DNA of 64,000 nucleotides from Sphingobacterium sp. HMA12 (GCF_002933815.1 NZ_BEYR01000008.1:62001-126000), one strand, 5' to 3'. Positions 42,519 to 50,672 are shown, counted from the first letter of the stretch. Numbers and translations: made by a program. Notes: generated from the sequence alone by a model not told the origin.

Positions 42519-44435
42519 TTACTTTTTATTGATCCGCCCTTTAAACCGGCTGATACCATCCATAAAAGCTTCCACAATTATCCTTCCTTTAGGAAGATGA
42601 TTAAGATCGTAGTTGAACACAGCATTTTTAACAGCTTTATATTCGTGCATCTGCCACTGTACACCATCAACGGTTATCCGCACGGTCATATCGCTCAGCT
42701 TATTCGACACCACATTTAATTGCGTTTGGTCAACCACCGATCTTGGATACAGGGAAAATGCATATCGAGCCTTTGTTGTATCCATTTCAAAACCCGAAAC
42801 AGCCTTAAAGCTAAACATTTCTCCTATTCCACAATCACTTTCAAATGCATGAATAAGATTTCCCTTCAGGTCAAAAATGCGCAGATAACCGTCTCCATTT
42901 TCGGGTTGTGCCCAAAACTGTAGTCCATTTCCAGCCGTATCTATCAGGCGAAGGGAGTAGTTGCCTTCGGCGACCCGTATCGTATCAGTATACAGTGTGA
43001 GTGCTGTCAATTGTGCTTCCTTTTTTTGAAAAATTGTATCCTGTTGAGCATTTATTAAAAAAATACGGTTGTCTTGAGGTGTTTTATTTGTAAGAAATTT
43101 CACAACAAATTCATTGGGAAATTTCTCTGGCGCTGTAAAAACAGCTTTCATTTCATTGTCCTCTGACCATGCATCTTTCTTACCGTTCGGTTTGACAAGT
43201 TCTACATGGAAGACATTTTCACCATCTTTTTCTTGAATTTCCCCCGGTAGCAGCACGTCTGCCACTTGATTAAACGAAAGATTTCCCCTCCAATGAAATG
43301 TTTTTGAAGGATAGCCCTTAGTTCCGTACACTATTATAAGAGAATGCAGTGGATCCGCCCCGAGATTTCTAAAGGATATCCGTGGGCCCGAACTAGCTGG
43401 ATTTAATCTCGAAAAACGTTGCTCGTCGTTTGGTACCATAATAGATTCGACGGCCACATCTATTTTTTGCTTGGGCTTCGAATAATGAAACAAATAAGCT
43501 GAGATATTTTCAACCGCCTGTATATTATCAGAGGCAGTATAAGGTTCCATACGCAATGCTGCAGTATGGCGTCCGGGCTTTGTAAACACATCAATTACAT
43601 CGGGTTGCTGCAGATCACCGGGACACCAATACGCCCGATCAAAGATCCAGGTCCCGCCTTGTGGGTACAAAGGGTTATCGCTACACTTTTTCCACATATC
43701 CCGCAGGTCGACAACCTTTCCGTCGAGCATGAGTTCACGCCATCGCGTACAAAACTCGCTGCAACCACGAGGTTTGTCCATACCATGTCCTGTATGTTGA
43801 ATTCGTATCCGGCTTAGAGCCGCATGCCCTAGCGATTCGTAAGTTACCGGCGTTAAATTCTCTTCTATTTTCTCGTTGGGATCGCCGTATTTATAGGCCT
43901 TATTCCACAAAGGTGTTATGCCCAAAGGTGTAACAACTGGAGGACCCGATAAAATTTCGAAATCTATGTTAAGTGCCCAACCTACTGTTTTATCTTCAAA
44001 ACCCGAGTGTACATATACAATCTCAACACTATCCCGCAAAAAAGGGGCAAAGTCAGTCACATCTACCTGCCACTTCCAGCTCCACCCCTTATTGTAAATG
44101 CTCCCATAGGGCGTAAGCATCCGGCCCAATTCATAGTTGAGCTCCTGTCCTTTCGCTCCCCCTTTGCGTCTCAATACGATATGATCCAGATAATCCCAAT
44201 GTGCCGTGTTCAAGCTATCAGGGCTTCCCAAAGTGACATGCATAGTTATTTTTCTTACAGGGGAATCGGCATTAGGAAATACCCCCCACGCAGGATAAGG
44301 ATTTGCACCTTTAGCAGCATCACAAATAATAGTCGTACGGTTGTGCGTGACAACGTGGTTTATTGCTTGCTTTTGTGCAATAGCATGATAACCGATCATA
44401 AGCCACACTAGAATAAGAATAGGTCTGAAGTTCAT
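42519..44435 (-). CDS. Secreted PNGase F-like glycoprotein deglycosylase
   Basis: 638 residues from the ATG at 44435; the frame to 44471 begins with TTG and would put extra residues before the signal 'MNFRPILILVWLMIGYHAIAQ'. Residues about 25-330 match the two-domain peptide-N-glycosidase F fold: 'TAHWDYLDHIVL', 'GRMLTPYGSI', 'DVTDFAPFL', 'HTGHGMDKPRGCSEFCTRWREL' and 'GGTWIFDRAYWCPGD'. By hand alignment the catalytic Asp60 and Glu206 of Elizabethkingia PNGase F correspond to Asp81 and Glu227 here, while Glu118 seems to be His143. The last 300 residues are an added beta-rich region. It probably removes N-glycans from proteins outside the cell. Monocistronic. Confidence 0.85.
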   Translation of the reverse strand: MNFRPILILVWLMIGYHAIAQKQAINHVVTHNRTTIICDAAKGANPYPAWGVFPNADSPVRKITMHVTLGSPDSLNTAHWDYLDHIVLRRKGGAKGQELNYELGRMLTPYGSIYNKGWSWKWQVDVTDFAPFLRDSVEIVYVHSGFEDKTVGWALNIDFEILSGPPVVTPLGITPLWNKAYKYGDPNEKIEENLTPVTYESLGHAALSRIRIQHTGHGMDKPRGCSEFCTRWRELMLDGKVVDLRDMWKKCSDNPLYPQGGTWIFDRAYWCPGDLQQPDVIDVFTKPGRHTAALRMEPYTASDNIQAVENISAYLFHYSKPKQKIDVAVESIMVPNDEQRFSRLNPASSGPRISFRNLGADPLHSLIIVYGTKGYPSKTFHWRGNLSFNQVADVLLPGEIQEKDGENVFHVELVKPNGKKDAWSEDNEMKAVFTAPEKFPNEFVVKFLTNKTPQDNRIFLINAQQDTIFQKKEAQLTALTLYTDTIRVAEGNYSLRLIDTAGNGLQFWAQPENGDGYLRIFDLKGNLIHAFESDCGIGEMFSFKAVSGFEMDTTKARYAFSLYPRSVVDQTQLNVVSNKLSDMTVRITVDGVQWQMHEYKAVKNAVFNYDLNHLPKGRIIVEAFMDGISRFKGRINKK

Positions 44436-44468
44436 TATAGAATAAAAAATAATAGGTAAGAAACCGTG

Positions 44469-44476
44469 CAAATATA
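44469..44476 (-). promoter_or_regulatory. Candidate promoter of the PNGase F-like gene, TATATTTG
   Basis: TATATTTGCA on the minus strand, 33 bases before the ATG at 44435. The same box precedes both tRNA-Met genes. Confidence 0.55.
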
Positions 44477-44499
44477 CATGAATTTAACGTCACAACCTA

Positions 44500-44589
44500 T
44501 CAGCAGCAGCAGGCAGGCATAGCTAACACAGAAACGGTATTACACAATCGCGCATGAGCACTAGCAGACGGCTGTCGATAGGCAGCCAT
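44500..44589 (-). CDS. Possible small ORF ending Cys-Cys-Cys
   Basis: 29 codons on the minus strand from ATG (44589-44587) to TGA (44502-44500), reading MAAYRQPSASAHARLCNTV and ending in MPACCC. The frame stays open upstream to 44667. A TATCTTTG box lies at 44690-44697. It stands 65 bases before the PNGase F-like gene. It could be a regulatory upstream ORF, a gene remnant or chance; nothing confirms translation. Confidence 0.3.
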   Translation of the reverse strand: MAAYRQPSASAHARLCNTVSVLAMPACCC

Positions 44590-44689
44590 GAGATGAAACC
44601 GAGCCAATAATATAAGATCGCCGGTGCGCAGGACACAATGAATATCAGCCAGTAGATCTTCTAAAGTTCAAGCAACTGCCCCACTAACT

Positions 44690-44697
44690 CAAAGATA
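44690..44697 (-). promoter_or_regulatory. Promoter-like box TATCTTTG in the gap
   Basis: Full TAnnTTTG match on the minus strand, about 100 bases before the small ORF. No -33 element is seen. Confidence 0.35.
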
Positions 44698-44763
44698 CTT
44701 TTCCAATTAAATGATATCGAAAAAACGCTTGTTAATCAAAGGGTTATTCCAAAAAACTATTCC

Positions 44764-44801
44764 AAAAAAAAAGGAAAGTCTGTAATGAGACTTTCCTTTT
44801 T
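44764..44801 (-). terminator. Terminator after the first tRNA-Met gene
   Basis: AAAAAGGAAAGTCT (44768-44781) pairs with AGACTTTCCTTTTT (44788-44801). On the minus strand it is followed by a run of T, five bases after the tRNA 3' end. Confidence 0.88.
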
Positions 44802-44805
44802 AAAG

Positions 44806-44879
44806 TAGCGGGGAGCAGGATCGAACTGCCGACCTCAGGGTTATGAATCCTGCGCTCTAACCATCTGAGCTACCCCGCC
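44806..44879 (-). tRNA. tRNA-Met (anticodon CAT)
   Basis: Cloverleaf on the minus strand, 74 bases: acceptor GGCGGGG/CCCCGCT, D stem GCTC...GAGC, anticodon loop TTCATAA (CAT), T loop GTTCGAT. CCA is not encoded. Sequence is of the elongator Met type rather than initiator or the lysidine-modified Ile form, judged by eye. Its copy at 45171-45244 differs in the anticodon stem and one T-arm base. Confidence 0.92.
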
Positions 44880-44890
44880 GTTTCGGTATG

Positions 44891-44920
44891 CAAATATACC
44901 ACTTCACCTGTCAATTCAAA
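44891..44920 (-). promoter_or_regulatory. tRNA-Met promoter, TTTG-N18-TATATTTG
   Basis: On the minus strand TTTG (44920-44917), an 18-base spacer and TATATTTG (44898-44891), ending 11 bases before the tRNA. The second tRNA-Met has exactly the same layout. Confidence 0.75.
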
Positions 44921-45170
44921 AGATTTTTTTATTTTTTTTAAGGATTTATTACGATCAAAAACCTATATCCCACACAACAAACTCATTCTTAACGAACTAA
45001 AATAACGGCTTAGTCTAAAAAAAATCGGTATAAGATGGTGGAGATTTTAAATACAGAAAATTGTGAAAAAGCCTTCAACTTTTCACAAAAAAACTTGCAA
45101 TAACAAAATAAATATGTATTATTACAAATAATAAGTTTATGCGATAGAAAGCAAAATGGAAAGAGATTTG

Positions 45171-45244
45171 TAGCGGGGAGCAGAATCGAACTGCCGACCT
45201 TTGGGTTATGAATCCAACGCTCTAACCATCTGAGCTACCCCGCC
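45171..45244 (-). tRNA. tRNA-Met (anticodon CAT), second copy
   Basis: 74 bases on the minus strand, with the same acceptor and D arms as the first copy, anticodon loop TTCATAA, and anticodon stem TTGGA/CCCAA. CCA is not encoded. Both copies share an A-C mismatch at the base of the anticodon loop. No clear terminator lies immediately after it, but the 290-base gap to the first tRNA gene and the separate promoters indicate separate transcription. Confidence 0.92.
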
Positions 45245-45256
45245 ATTTTGGGAATG

Positions 45257-45286
45257 CAAATATAGCTTATTTTTGATTTAAACAAA
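45257..45286 (-). promoter_or_regulatory. tRNA-Met promoter, second copy, TTTG-N18-TATATTTG
   Basis: TTTG (45286-45283), 18-base spacer, TATATTTG (45264-45257) on the minus strand, 12 bases before the tRNA. Confidence 0.75.
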
Positions 45287-45309
45287 CTAATATTTAAAAA
45301 AACATTTAT

Positions 45310-45687
45310 ATGGCAGATAAAATAAAATTCCAACTAGAATATATCATCAACTCTTCACCTAGAATTTTATTTCCGTATTTGCAAGAACCAAACGAACTGG
45401 CACAGTGGTTTGCAGATGATGTAAACTATAAAGACACTATTTATACCTTCATTTGGGACGACGAACCGCATCGCGCAAAAATCGTAGCTTCCAAAGAAAA
45501 CAAATCAGTGCGTTTTAAGTGGCTCGATGATGATCCTTACTATTTCGATCTAGAGATAGATCAAGATGAGCTGACAAACGATGTTGCACTTAAAATAATA
45601 GATTTTGCTAAAGAAGAGGACTTGGAAAATAGAAAATTAATCTGGAAAAATTCAATCGTCTATCTTCAGAGTGTTATAGGTGCGTAA
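45310..45687 (+). CDS. START-like (SRPBCC fold) domain protein
   Basis: 125-residue cytoplasmic protein resembling AHSA1/START-like domains: 'FQLEYIINSSPRILFPYLQEPNELAQWFADDV' is the usual opening helix of such folds, followed by alternating strands and a long C-terminal helix ('EDLENRKLIWKNSIVYLQSVIG'). These folds bind hydrophobic ligands or act as Hsp90 co-chaperones; no ligand can be named. It is compact, acidic, and common in Bacteroidota. The lptF-like gene follows with its own promoter box beginning 8 bases after the stop. Confidence 0.82.
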   Translation: MADKIKFQLEYIINSSPRILFPYLQEPNELAQWFADDVNYKDTIYTFIWDDEPHRAKIVASKENKSVRFKWLDDDPYYFDLEIDQDELTNDVALKIIDFAKEEDLENRKLIWKNSIVYLQSVIGA

Positions 45688-45694
45688 AAAAACC

Positions 45695-45702
45695 TATCTT
45701 TG
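45695..45702 (+). promoter_or_regulatory. Candidate promoter of the LptF/G gene, TATCTTTG
   Basis: TATCTTTGCA directly after the START-like gene, about 87 bases before the ATG at 45789. The transcript would carry two hairpins in its leader: 45714-45738 (CCAAGGGCTC with GAGCTCCTTGG) and about 45748-45771 (GATGCTTT with AAAGGCATC). Confidence 0.6.
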
Positions 45703-45788
45703 CAATATATTTTCTCCAAGGGCTCTAAAAGAGCTCCTTGGCTGGAAGATGCTTTAATGTAAAGGCATCAATTTGCTTAGCGTCACGG

Positions 45789-47273
45789 ATGAAAAAGGTT
45801 CATTTACTTATTCTTCAAGCTTTCATTAAACCATTCATTGTCACATTTTTTATTGTGATGTTTGTGTTATTGATGCTTTTCCTATTCAAATACATTGATG
45901 ATCTGATCGGAAAAGGATTTGAATGGTATACCATTATGGAGCTCATTGGGTATCAATGCATTGTTCAAATTCAAATGGCAATGCCCTTATCCATGCTATT
46001 GTCTTCCATTATGACCTTCGGTAACCTAGGGGAAAGCTATGAGCTTGTGGCGATCAAAGCGGCAGGCGTATCACTACGCAAGGCCATGACTCCCCTATTT
46101 GTACTTGTTGCAATTTTTGCCACAAGTTCTTTTCTATTTTCCGATTTCATCCTGCCGGTCGTCAACCTGAAAATGGGGACCCTATTGACAGATGTGCGAA
46201 ATAAAAAAGCAGATTTTCTAATCAAACCGGGTATTTTTAACAATACAATTCCAGGGTATTCCATTCGTGCAAGAGGAAAAAATAAGGGGGGCACGATTCT
46301 CTATGATCTGATGATCTATGATCATCGTGGCGGCAATACGGCCAACAATGTTTTGATGGCTAAAGAGGGATACATTTATAATTCGCCTGACAATAGCTAT
46401 ATGATCCTCAAATTGAAGGATGGGATACGCTATGAAGAGTCGCGCACAAAAAACTCAAAAACATACGATCCACGCCAGCAATTCACACGTTTTAAGTTTA
46501 AAGAAACGGAACAGAAGTTTGACATGGGGAGTTTTCAACAGGGCAAAACAGATGAAAGTCTTTTCAAAAGTCACCATGCCATGTTGAATCTCAAGCAACT
46601 TGATATGTATATTGACTCGAACCATATTAAAATTGACAGTATGGGAAAAGCAATTACAAGGACCTTGGATACCCGTTATAATATCTATTCAAAGTATTTT
46701 AATGCCAGTCAACCGGGTCAACCTAAAGTAAAGGAAGCGAAAGTAAAGCCTTATAACGATTTAATAGCCGATCTAGTACCGCCTGAACAACGGACACAGG
46801 TCACCATGAATGCCCTGAGCCAGCTAAACTATTTGAAAGAAGACCTTAATAGCCGTACACTTGAATTTAAGGACTATAAGACAAAAGATATTCGATATCG
46901 GATCGAATGGCATAGAAAATTTACATTAGCGGTATCCTGTCTACTTTTATTTGCTATTGGAGCACCTTTAGGCGCTATTATTAGAAAAGGCGGTCTCGGT
47001 CTTCCGGTCGTTATGGCCATCATCTTCTTCCTAATCTATCATATCATCTCTACAGTTGCCGAAAAAACAGCCAAAGATGGTGCGATATCGTCGGCAGTAG
47101 GTATGTGGATGGCGATCATCGTATTGACGCCACTGGCGGCATTTTTAACCTATAAGTCAACCACAGATTCAGCACTCTTTGATATCGATCAATATAAAAT
47201 AAAAGCTGAAGCGGCCTGGAAGTGGATCAAAGAGAAATTTGGTAAAAAGGATAAATTAAAAGAATCACATTAG
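45789..47273 (+). CDS. LptF/LptG-family lipopolysaccharide-transport permease
   Basis: Inner-membrane permease of the YjgP/YjgQ family, part of the LptB2FG machine that pulls LPS out of the membrane. 494 residues from the ATG at 45789; the frame to 45738 starts with TTG inside a 5' hairpin. Three N-terminal helices ('FIVTFFIVMFVLLMLFLFKYIDDLIGKG', 'MAMPLSMLLSSIMTFGNLGESYELVAIKAAG') are followed by a large periplasmic domain and three C-terminal helices. It is longer than E. coli LptF (366) because of an insert in the periplasmic part (about 200-380). No second permease or lptB is nearby, so its partner is encoded elsewhere. Confidence 0.9.
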   Translation: MKKVHLLILQAFIKPFIVTFFIVMFVLLMLFLFKYIDDLIGKGFEWYTIMELIGYQCIVQIQMAMPLSMLLSSIMTFGNLGESYELVAIKAAGVSLRKAMTPLFVLVAIFATSSFLFSDFILPVVNLKMGTLLTDVRNKKADFLIKPGIFNNTIPGYSIRARGKNKGGTILYDLMIYDHRGGNTANNVLMAKEGYIYNSPDNSYMILKLKDGIRYEESRTKNSKTYDPRQQFTRFKFKETEQKFDMGSFQQGKTDESLFKSHHAMLNLKQLDMYIDSNHIKIDSMGKAITRTLDTRYNIYSKYFNASQPGQPKVKEAKVKPYNDLIADLVPPEQRTQVTMNALSQLNYLKEDLNSRTLEFKDYKTKDIRYRIEWHRKFTLAVSCLLLFAIGAPLGAIIRKGGLGLPVVMAIIFFLIYHIISTVAEKTAKDGAISSAVGMWMAIIVLTPLAAFLTYKSTTDSALFDIDQYKIKAEAAWKWIKEKFGKKDKLKESH

Positions 47274-47314
47274 ATTTTTGACAGCCTTATTATAAATAAA
47301 ATTAGATTCTATAC

Positions 47315-47322
47315 TAACTTTG
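47315..47322 (+). promoter_or_regulatory. Candidate ribBA promoter, -7 box TAACTTTG
   Basis: TAACTTTG, full consensus match, 22 bases before the ribBA ATG. The leader is too short for an FMN riboswitch. Confidence 0.6.
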
Positions 47323-47344
47323 TATCTATACAATATAACAATAA

Positions 47345-48559
47345 ATGGAATTCAAATTAAACACGATCGAAGAAGCGATCGCTGATATACAAGCAGGAAA
47401 AGTAGTTATCGTCGTAGATGACGAAGATCGTGAAAATGAAGGTGATTTCATCACCGCCGCCCGCAACGCAACTCCCGAGATTATCAATTTTATGGCAACC
47501 CATGGCCGGGGTTTAGTATGTGCTCCTATTACCAAAGAAAGAGCTGATGCTTTACATCTTGACCTCATGGTAGGGCAAAATACAGCCGTTTACGAGACTA
47601 ATTTTACGGTTTCTATTGACTTACAGGGATACGGCTGTACAACGGGAATCTCAGCATCTGATCGTTCAAAGACCATCAAGGCTATGATCGACCCAAATAT
47701 TCACTACGAGGAGTTGGGCAGACCAGGACATATCTTTCCATTGATTGCTAAAGACGGTGGTGTACTGCGTCGTACAGGACATACTGAAGCAACTGTTGAC
47801 CTTGCTCGTTTGGCAGGTTTTGAACCAGCAGGTGTATTGGTCGAAATCTTAAAAGAAGATGGCGAAATGGCAAGACTACCAGAATTAATGGAAGTTGCCA
47901 AAAAATTTGATTTAAAAATTATCAGTATTGAAGACCTTATTGAATACCGCTTAAAACACGATTCGTTGATCAATGAAGAAGTAACGGTCAATATGCCTAC
48001 ACAATATGGTGATTTTCAAATGAAAGCCTTTACACAAAAAGATACCGGCGAACAACATCTTGCCCTTTATAAAGGAGAATGGAACGAAGATGAACCTATT
48101 CTTGTCCGTGTACATAGCTCTTGTGTGACCGGCGATATTTTTGGCTCCTGCCGTTGTGACTGTGGACCTCAACTTCACAAGGCAATGGAAATGATCCAAA
48201 ATGAAGGAAAAGGGGTGATTGTCTATATGAATCAGGAAGGCCGCGGTATTGGACTGATCAATAAATTGCATGCTTACAAATTGCAAGAGAATGGATTGGA
48301 TACTGTTGATGCCAATACACAACTTGGATTTAAAGCTGACTTGAGAGACTATGGGGTAGGAGCACAAATCCTGCGAAACCTTGGGGTAACAAAAATGCGC
48401 CTAATGTCCAATAACCCAACAAAACGTGCCGGATTGGTCGGTTATGGTTTAGAAATTGTAGAAAACGTTCCAATTGAAATAACAGCTAATCCTTACAACG
48501 AGGAATATCTGAAAACAAAACGGGATCGTATGGGTCATACCATTATGAAAAACTTATAA
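47345..48559 (+). CDS. ribBA: Bifunctional DHBP synthase / GTP cyclohydrolase II
   Basis: Supplies both riboflavin precursors. The N-terminal RibB domain (about 1-200) makes 3,4-dihydroxy-2-butanone 4-phosphate: 'VVDDEDRENEGDFI', 'GRGLVCAPI', 'RRTGHTEATVDLARLAG'. The C-terminal RibA domain (about 205-404) opens GTP: zinc ligands in 'SSCVTGDIFGSCRCDCGPQL', then 'YMNQEGRGIGLINKL' and 'LGVTKMRLMSNNPTK'. Both active sites look intact. It stands alone with its own promoter box and terminator, apart from other rib genes. Confidence 0.97.
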   Translation: MEFKLNTIEEAIADIQAGKVVIVVDDEDRENEGDFITAARNATPEIINFMATHGRGLVCAPITKERADALHLDLMVGQNTAVYETNFTVSIDLQGYGCTTGISASDRSKTIKAMIDPNIHYEELGRPGHIFPLIAKDGGVLRRTGHTEATVDLARLAGFEPAGVLVEILKEDGEMARLPELMEVAKKFDLKIISIEDLIEYRLKHDSLINEEVTVNMPTQYGDFQMKAFTQKDTGEQHLALYKGEWNEDEPILVRVHSSCVTGDIFGSCRCDCGPQLHKAMEMIQNEGKGVIVYMNQEGRGIGLINKLHAYKLQENGLDTVDANTQLGFKADLRDYGVGAQILRNLGVTKMRLMSNNPTKRAGLVGYGLEIVENVPIEITANPYNEEYLKTKRDRMGHTIMKNL

Positions 48560-48581
48560 TAAAAATCGAAAAGAATATTTC

Positions 48582-48620
48582 AAAAGCGGTTTTTTTATAC
48601 GGAAAAAAACCGCTTTTTTT
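48582..48620 (+). terminator. Terminator after ribBA
   Basis: AAAAGCGGTTTTTTT (48582-48596) pairs with AAAAAAACCGCTTTT (48603-48617) and continues in T. Confidence 0.9.
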
Positions 48621-48679
48621 ATAAAAGATGTGATGTTATCATGGCAGTTCGTTCGGGAAATAGAAGTAACTTTATACTA

Positions 48680-49075
48680 ATGGATAAGCAAGGGAAACAT
48701 ATCATCTTTTTTGACGGTGATTGCTTAGTTTGTAATCGTTTTGTTCAAATCCTATTGAAAATAGATACCAATAATAGGTTTCTGTTTAGTTCCTTACAGT
48801 CTGACTTCGCTAAAGATAATTTAAATGTTATTCCAAAAAATATAGATTCCATCGTTTATTTATCATCAACAGGTTGTTATATCAAAAGCGAGGCGATATT
48901 GAATATCTGCAAAACGTTAGGTCTTCCCTATTCAATTTTCTATTTTATAAAAATACTGCCGAAAAAATGGCGGGACGCAGGCTATGAGTACTTTGCAAAA
49001 AATCGCTACAAATGGTTTGGCACCAATACGTATTGTACGCTTCCCAATGAGCAGCAACGGAAAAAATTCGTCTAA
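48680..49075 (+). CDS. DCC-family thiol-disulfide oxidoreductase
   Basis: 131 residues from the ATG at 48680, opening 'MDKQGKHIIFFDGDCLVCNRFVQILLK' with the family's D-x-x-C-x-x-C motif (DGDCLVC). The DCC1/DUF393 family is thioredoxin-like and thought to act on thiols; few members are tested. A start at 48641 would add 13 residues of unlike character; a TAACTTTA box at 48665-48672 favours the later ATG, which would then be nearly leaderless. C-terminal 'YEYFAKNRYKWFGTN' is typical for the family. No partner gene is evident. Confidence 0.85.
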   Translation: MDKQGKHIIFFDGDCLVCNRFVQILLKIDTNNRFLFSSLQSDFAKDNLNVIPKNIDSIVYLSSTGCYIKSEAILNICKTLGLPYSIFYFIKILPKKWRDAGYEYFAKNRYKWFGTNTYCTLPNEQQRKKFV

Positions 49076-49232
49076 GTAAATCGTCCCATAAAATCGTTTG
49101 TTTGCAAACAATAGGCTGAAGAATATTGTTCCAAAAGCAGCTGTTATACCAAACAGTCCAAGAGGATCTATCCACAAGAATACATAAGGAAAGGGCCCAA
49201 GCAATAAAATTCCTTGTAAAAAACAAAAACTA

Positions 49233-50672
49233 ATGAGTCCAATGAAAAATCCACTCTTAATTGACAAAGCCTATATCAACGGAAAATTCATCACATCAAA
49301 AAATAGGTTTGATGTCGTCAATCCCGCCACTGGGAAAACGATTGCATCCTTACCTGATTTAAAGGTTGCAGATTGCACAAAAGCCATACAGGCTGCTGAC
49401 AAAGCCTGGAAAAGCTGGAAAAATATAACAACTTCGGAACGATGTGCCATTGTGCGCAATTGGTACAATCTCATTCAACAGAATAAAGATTTACTTGCTG
49501 AAATTATGACACTTGAGAGCGGAAAGCCGCTCAATGAATCAAAAGTAGAAGTAGATTACGGAAATTCATTTGTTGAGTGGTATGCCGAAGAAGGTAAGAG
49601 AGCCTATGGTGAAACTATCCCAGTCCAGAAAAAAGGAACACGAATGATGACAATCCGACAAGGAGTTGGTGTTGTTGCCGCGATTACACCCTGGAATTTC
49701 CCTTTGGCCATGATCACCCGAAAGGTCGCTCCCGCACTCGTTGCAGGCTGTACAGTTATACTCAAACCCGCATCCCAAACACCTTTATCTGCAATCGCAT
49801 TAGTCAAACTAGCCGAAGAAGCAGGCCTGCCAAAAGGTGTCTTTAACGTGATTACCGGAAGGGACAGCGCTGGTATCGGAAAGGAACTTGCCACTAACAA
49901 TCTGGTGCGAAAACTTTCTTTTACGGGATCTACTGAAGTTGGCAGGACATTAATCGAACAATCAGCTTCAAACATTAAGAAGGTCTCTATGGAACTCGGT
50001 GGAAATGCACCTTTTCTTGTGTTTAATGACGCAGATATTGATGCCGCCGTGGAAGGTGCTATTGCCGGTAAATTCCGTAATTCTGGGCAAACCTGCGTGT
50101 CAATCAACCGTTTTCTGATCCAGGAAGATGTATACGATGCCTTTGCCACAAAACTCATTCAAGCTGTACGTCAACTAAAGGTGGGCAACGGCTTAGACAA
50201 GGGGGTTCAAGTTGGACCTTTGATCAATGCCAAAGGTTTGGAAAAAGTACAGCATCATGTCCAAGATGCTTTAAAGCATGGAGCAGAACTGGCAACAGGA
50301 GGCACTGTGATCAAAGACCTATTCTTCCAGCCAACTGTACTGACCAATATCCCTAAAGAGGCACTGATATTTCACGAGGAAACTTTCGGCCCAGTCTGTG
50401 CATTATTCAGTTTCAAAACAGAGGAAGACGGTATTGCCATGGCCAATCAGACTGAATTTGGTCTTGCCTCCTATTTCTACAGCACCAATATCAATCGTTG
50501 CTTCCGTGTTGCCGAACAATTGGAGGCGGGTATGGTCGGTGTTAATACGGGATTAATATCAAATGCAGCAGCCCCATTTGGTGGCGTAAAAGAATCTGGC
50601 GTCGGCCGTGAGGGATCAAAACATGGACTCGATGAGTACATGGAATTGAAGTACATCTGTTTCGGCGAATAA
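49233..50672 (+). CDS. gabD: Succinate-semialdehyde dehydrogenase (NAD(P)-dependent ALDH)
   Basis: Aldehyde dehydrogenase of the succinate-semialdehyde type, 479 residues. Seen are 'AAITPWNFPLAMITRKVAPALVAGCTVILKPASQTPLSA' (cofactor site), 'SFTGSTEVGR', the general base Glu in 'KKVSMELGGNAPFLVF', the nucleophile Cys in 'NSGQTCVSINRF' and the C-terminal 'APFGGVKESGVGREGSKHGLDEYMELKYICFG', which is diagnostic for the GabD branch. It feeds GABA-derived semialdehyde into the TCA cycle. The nearest class III aminotransferase (15892) is far away. An ATG three codons later is also possible. Confidence 0.93.
   Translation: MSPMKNPLLIDKAYINGKFITSKNRFDVVNPATGKTIASLPDLKVADCTKAIQAADKAWKSWKNITTSERCAIVRNWYNLIQQNKDLLAEIMTLESGKPLNESKVEVDYGNSFVEWYAEEGKRAYGETIPVQKKGTRMMTIRQGVGVVAAITPWNFPLAMITRKVAPALVAGCTVILKPASQTPLSAIALVKLAEEAGLPKGVFNVITGRDSAGIGKELATNNLVRKLSFTGSTEVGRTLIEQSASNIKKVSMELGGNAPFLVFNDADIDAAVEGAIAGKFRNSGQTCVSINRFLIQEDVYDAFATKLIQAVRQLKVGNGLDKGVQVGPLINAKGLEKVQHHVQDALKHGAELATGGTVIKDLFFQPTVLTNIPKEALIFHEETFGPVCALFSFKTEEDGIAMANQTEFGLASYFYSTNINRCFRVAEQLEAGMVGVNTGLISNAAAPFGGVKESGVGREGSKHGLDEYMELKYICFGE

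Larger units (their letters stand above)
44436..44763. other. Gap upstream of the PNGase F-like gene
   Basis: About 330 bases without an established gene. It contains promoter-like boxes on the minus strand (44469-44476 and 44690-44697) and one small minus-strand ORF ending in Cys-Cys-Cys (44500-44589). Parts (44500-44640) look more GC-rich than the surroundings. Confidence 0.5.

Noticed and set aside
44806..45244. One of the two CAT tRNAs being tRNA-Ile2 (lysidine type)
   Set aside because: The two are nearly identical over the acceptor, D and T arms and look like elongator Met; nothing suggests different identity.
47281..47344. FMN riboswitch before ribBA
   Set aside because: The leader from the TAACTTTG box is too short and shows no conserved RFN-type pairing.
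49604..50158. Minus-strand frame of 184 codons
   Set aside because: Antisense inside gabD with no recognisable motif.
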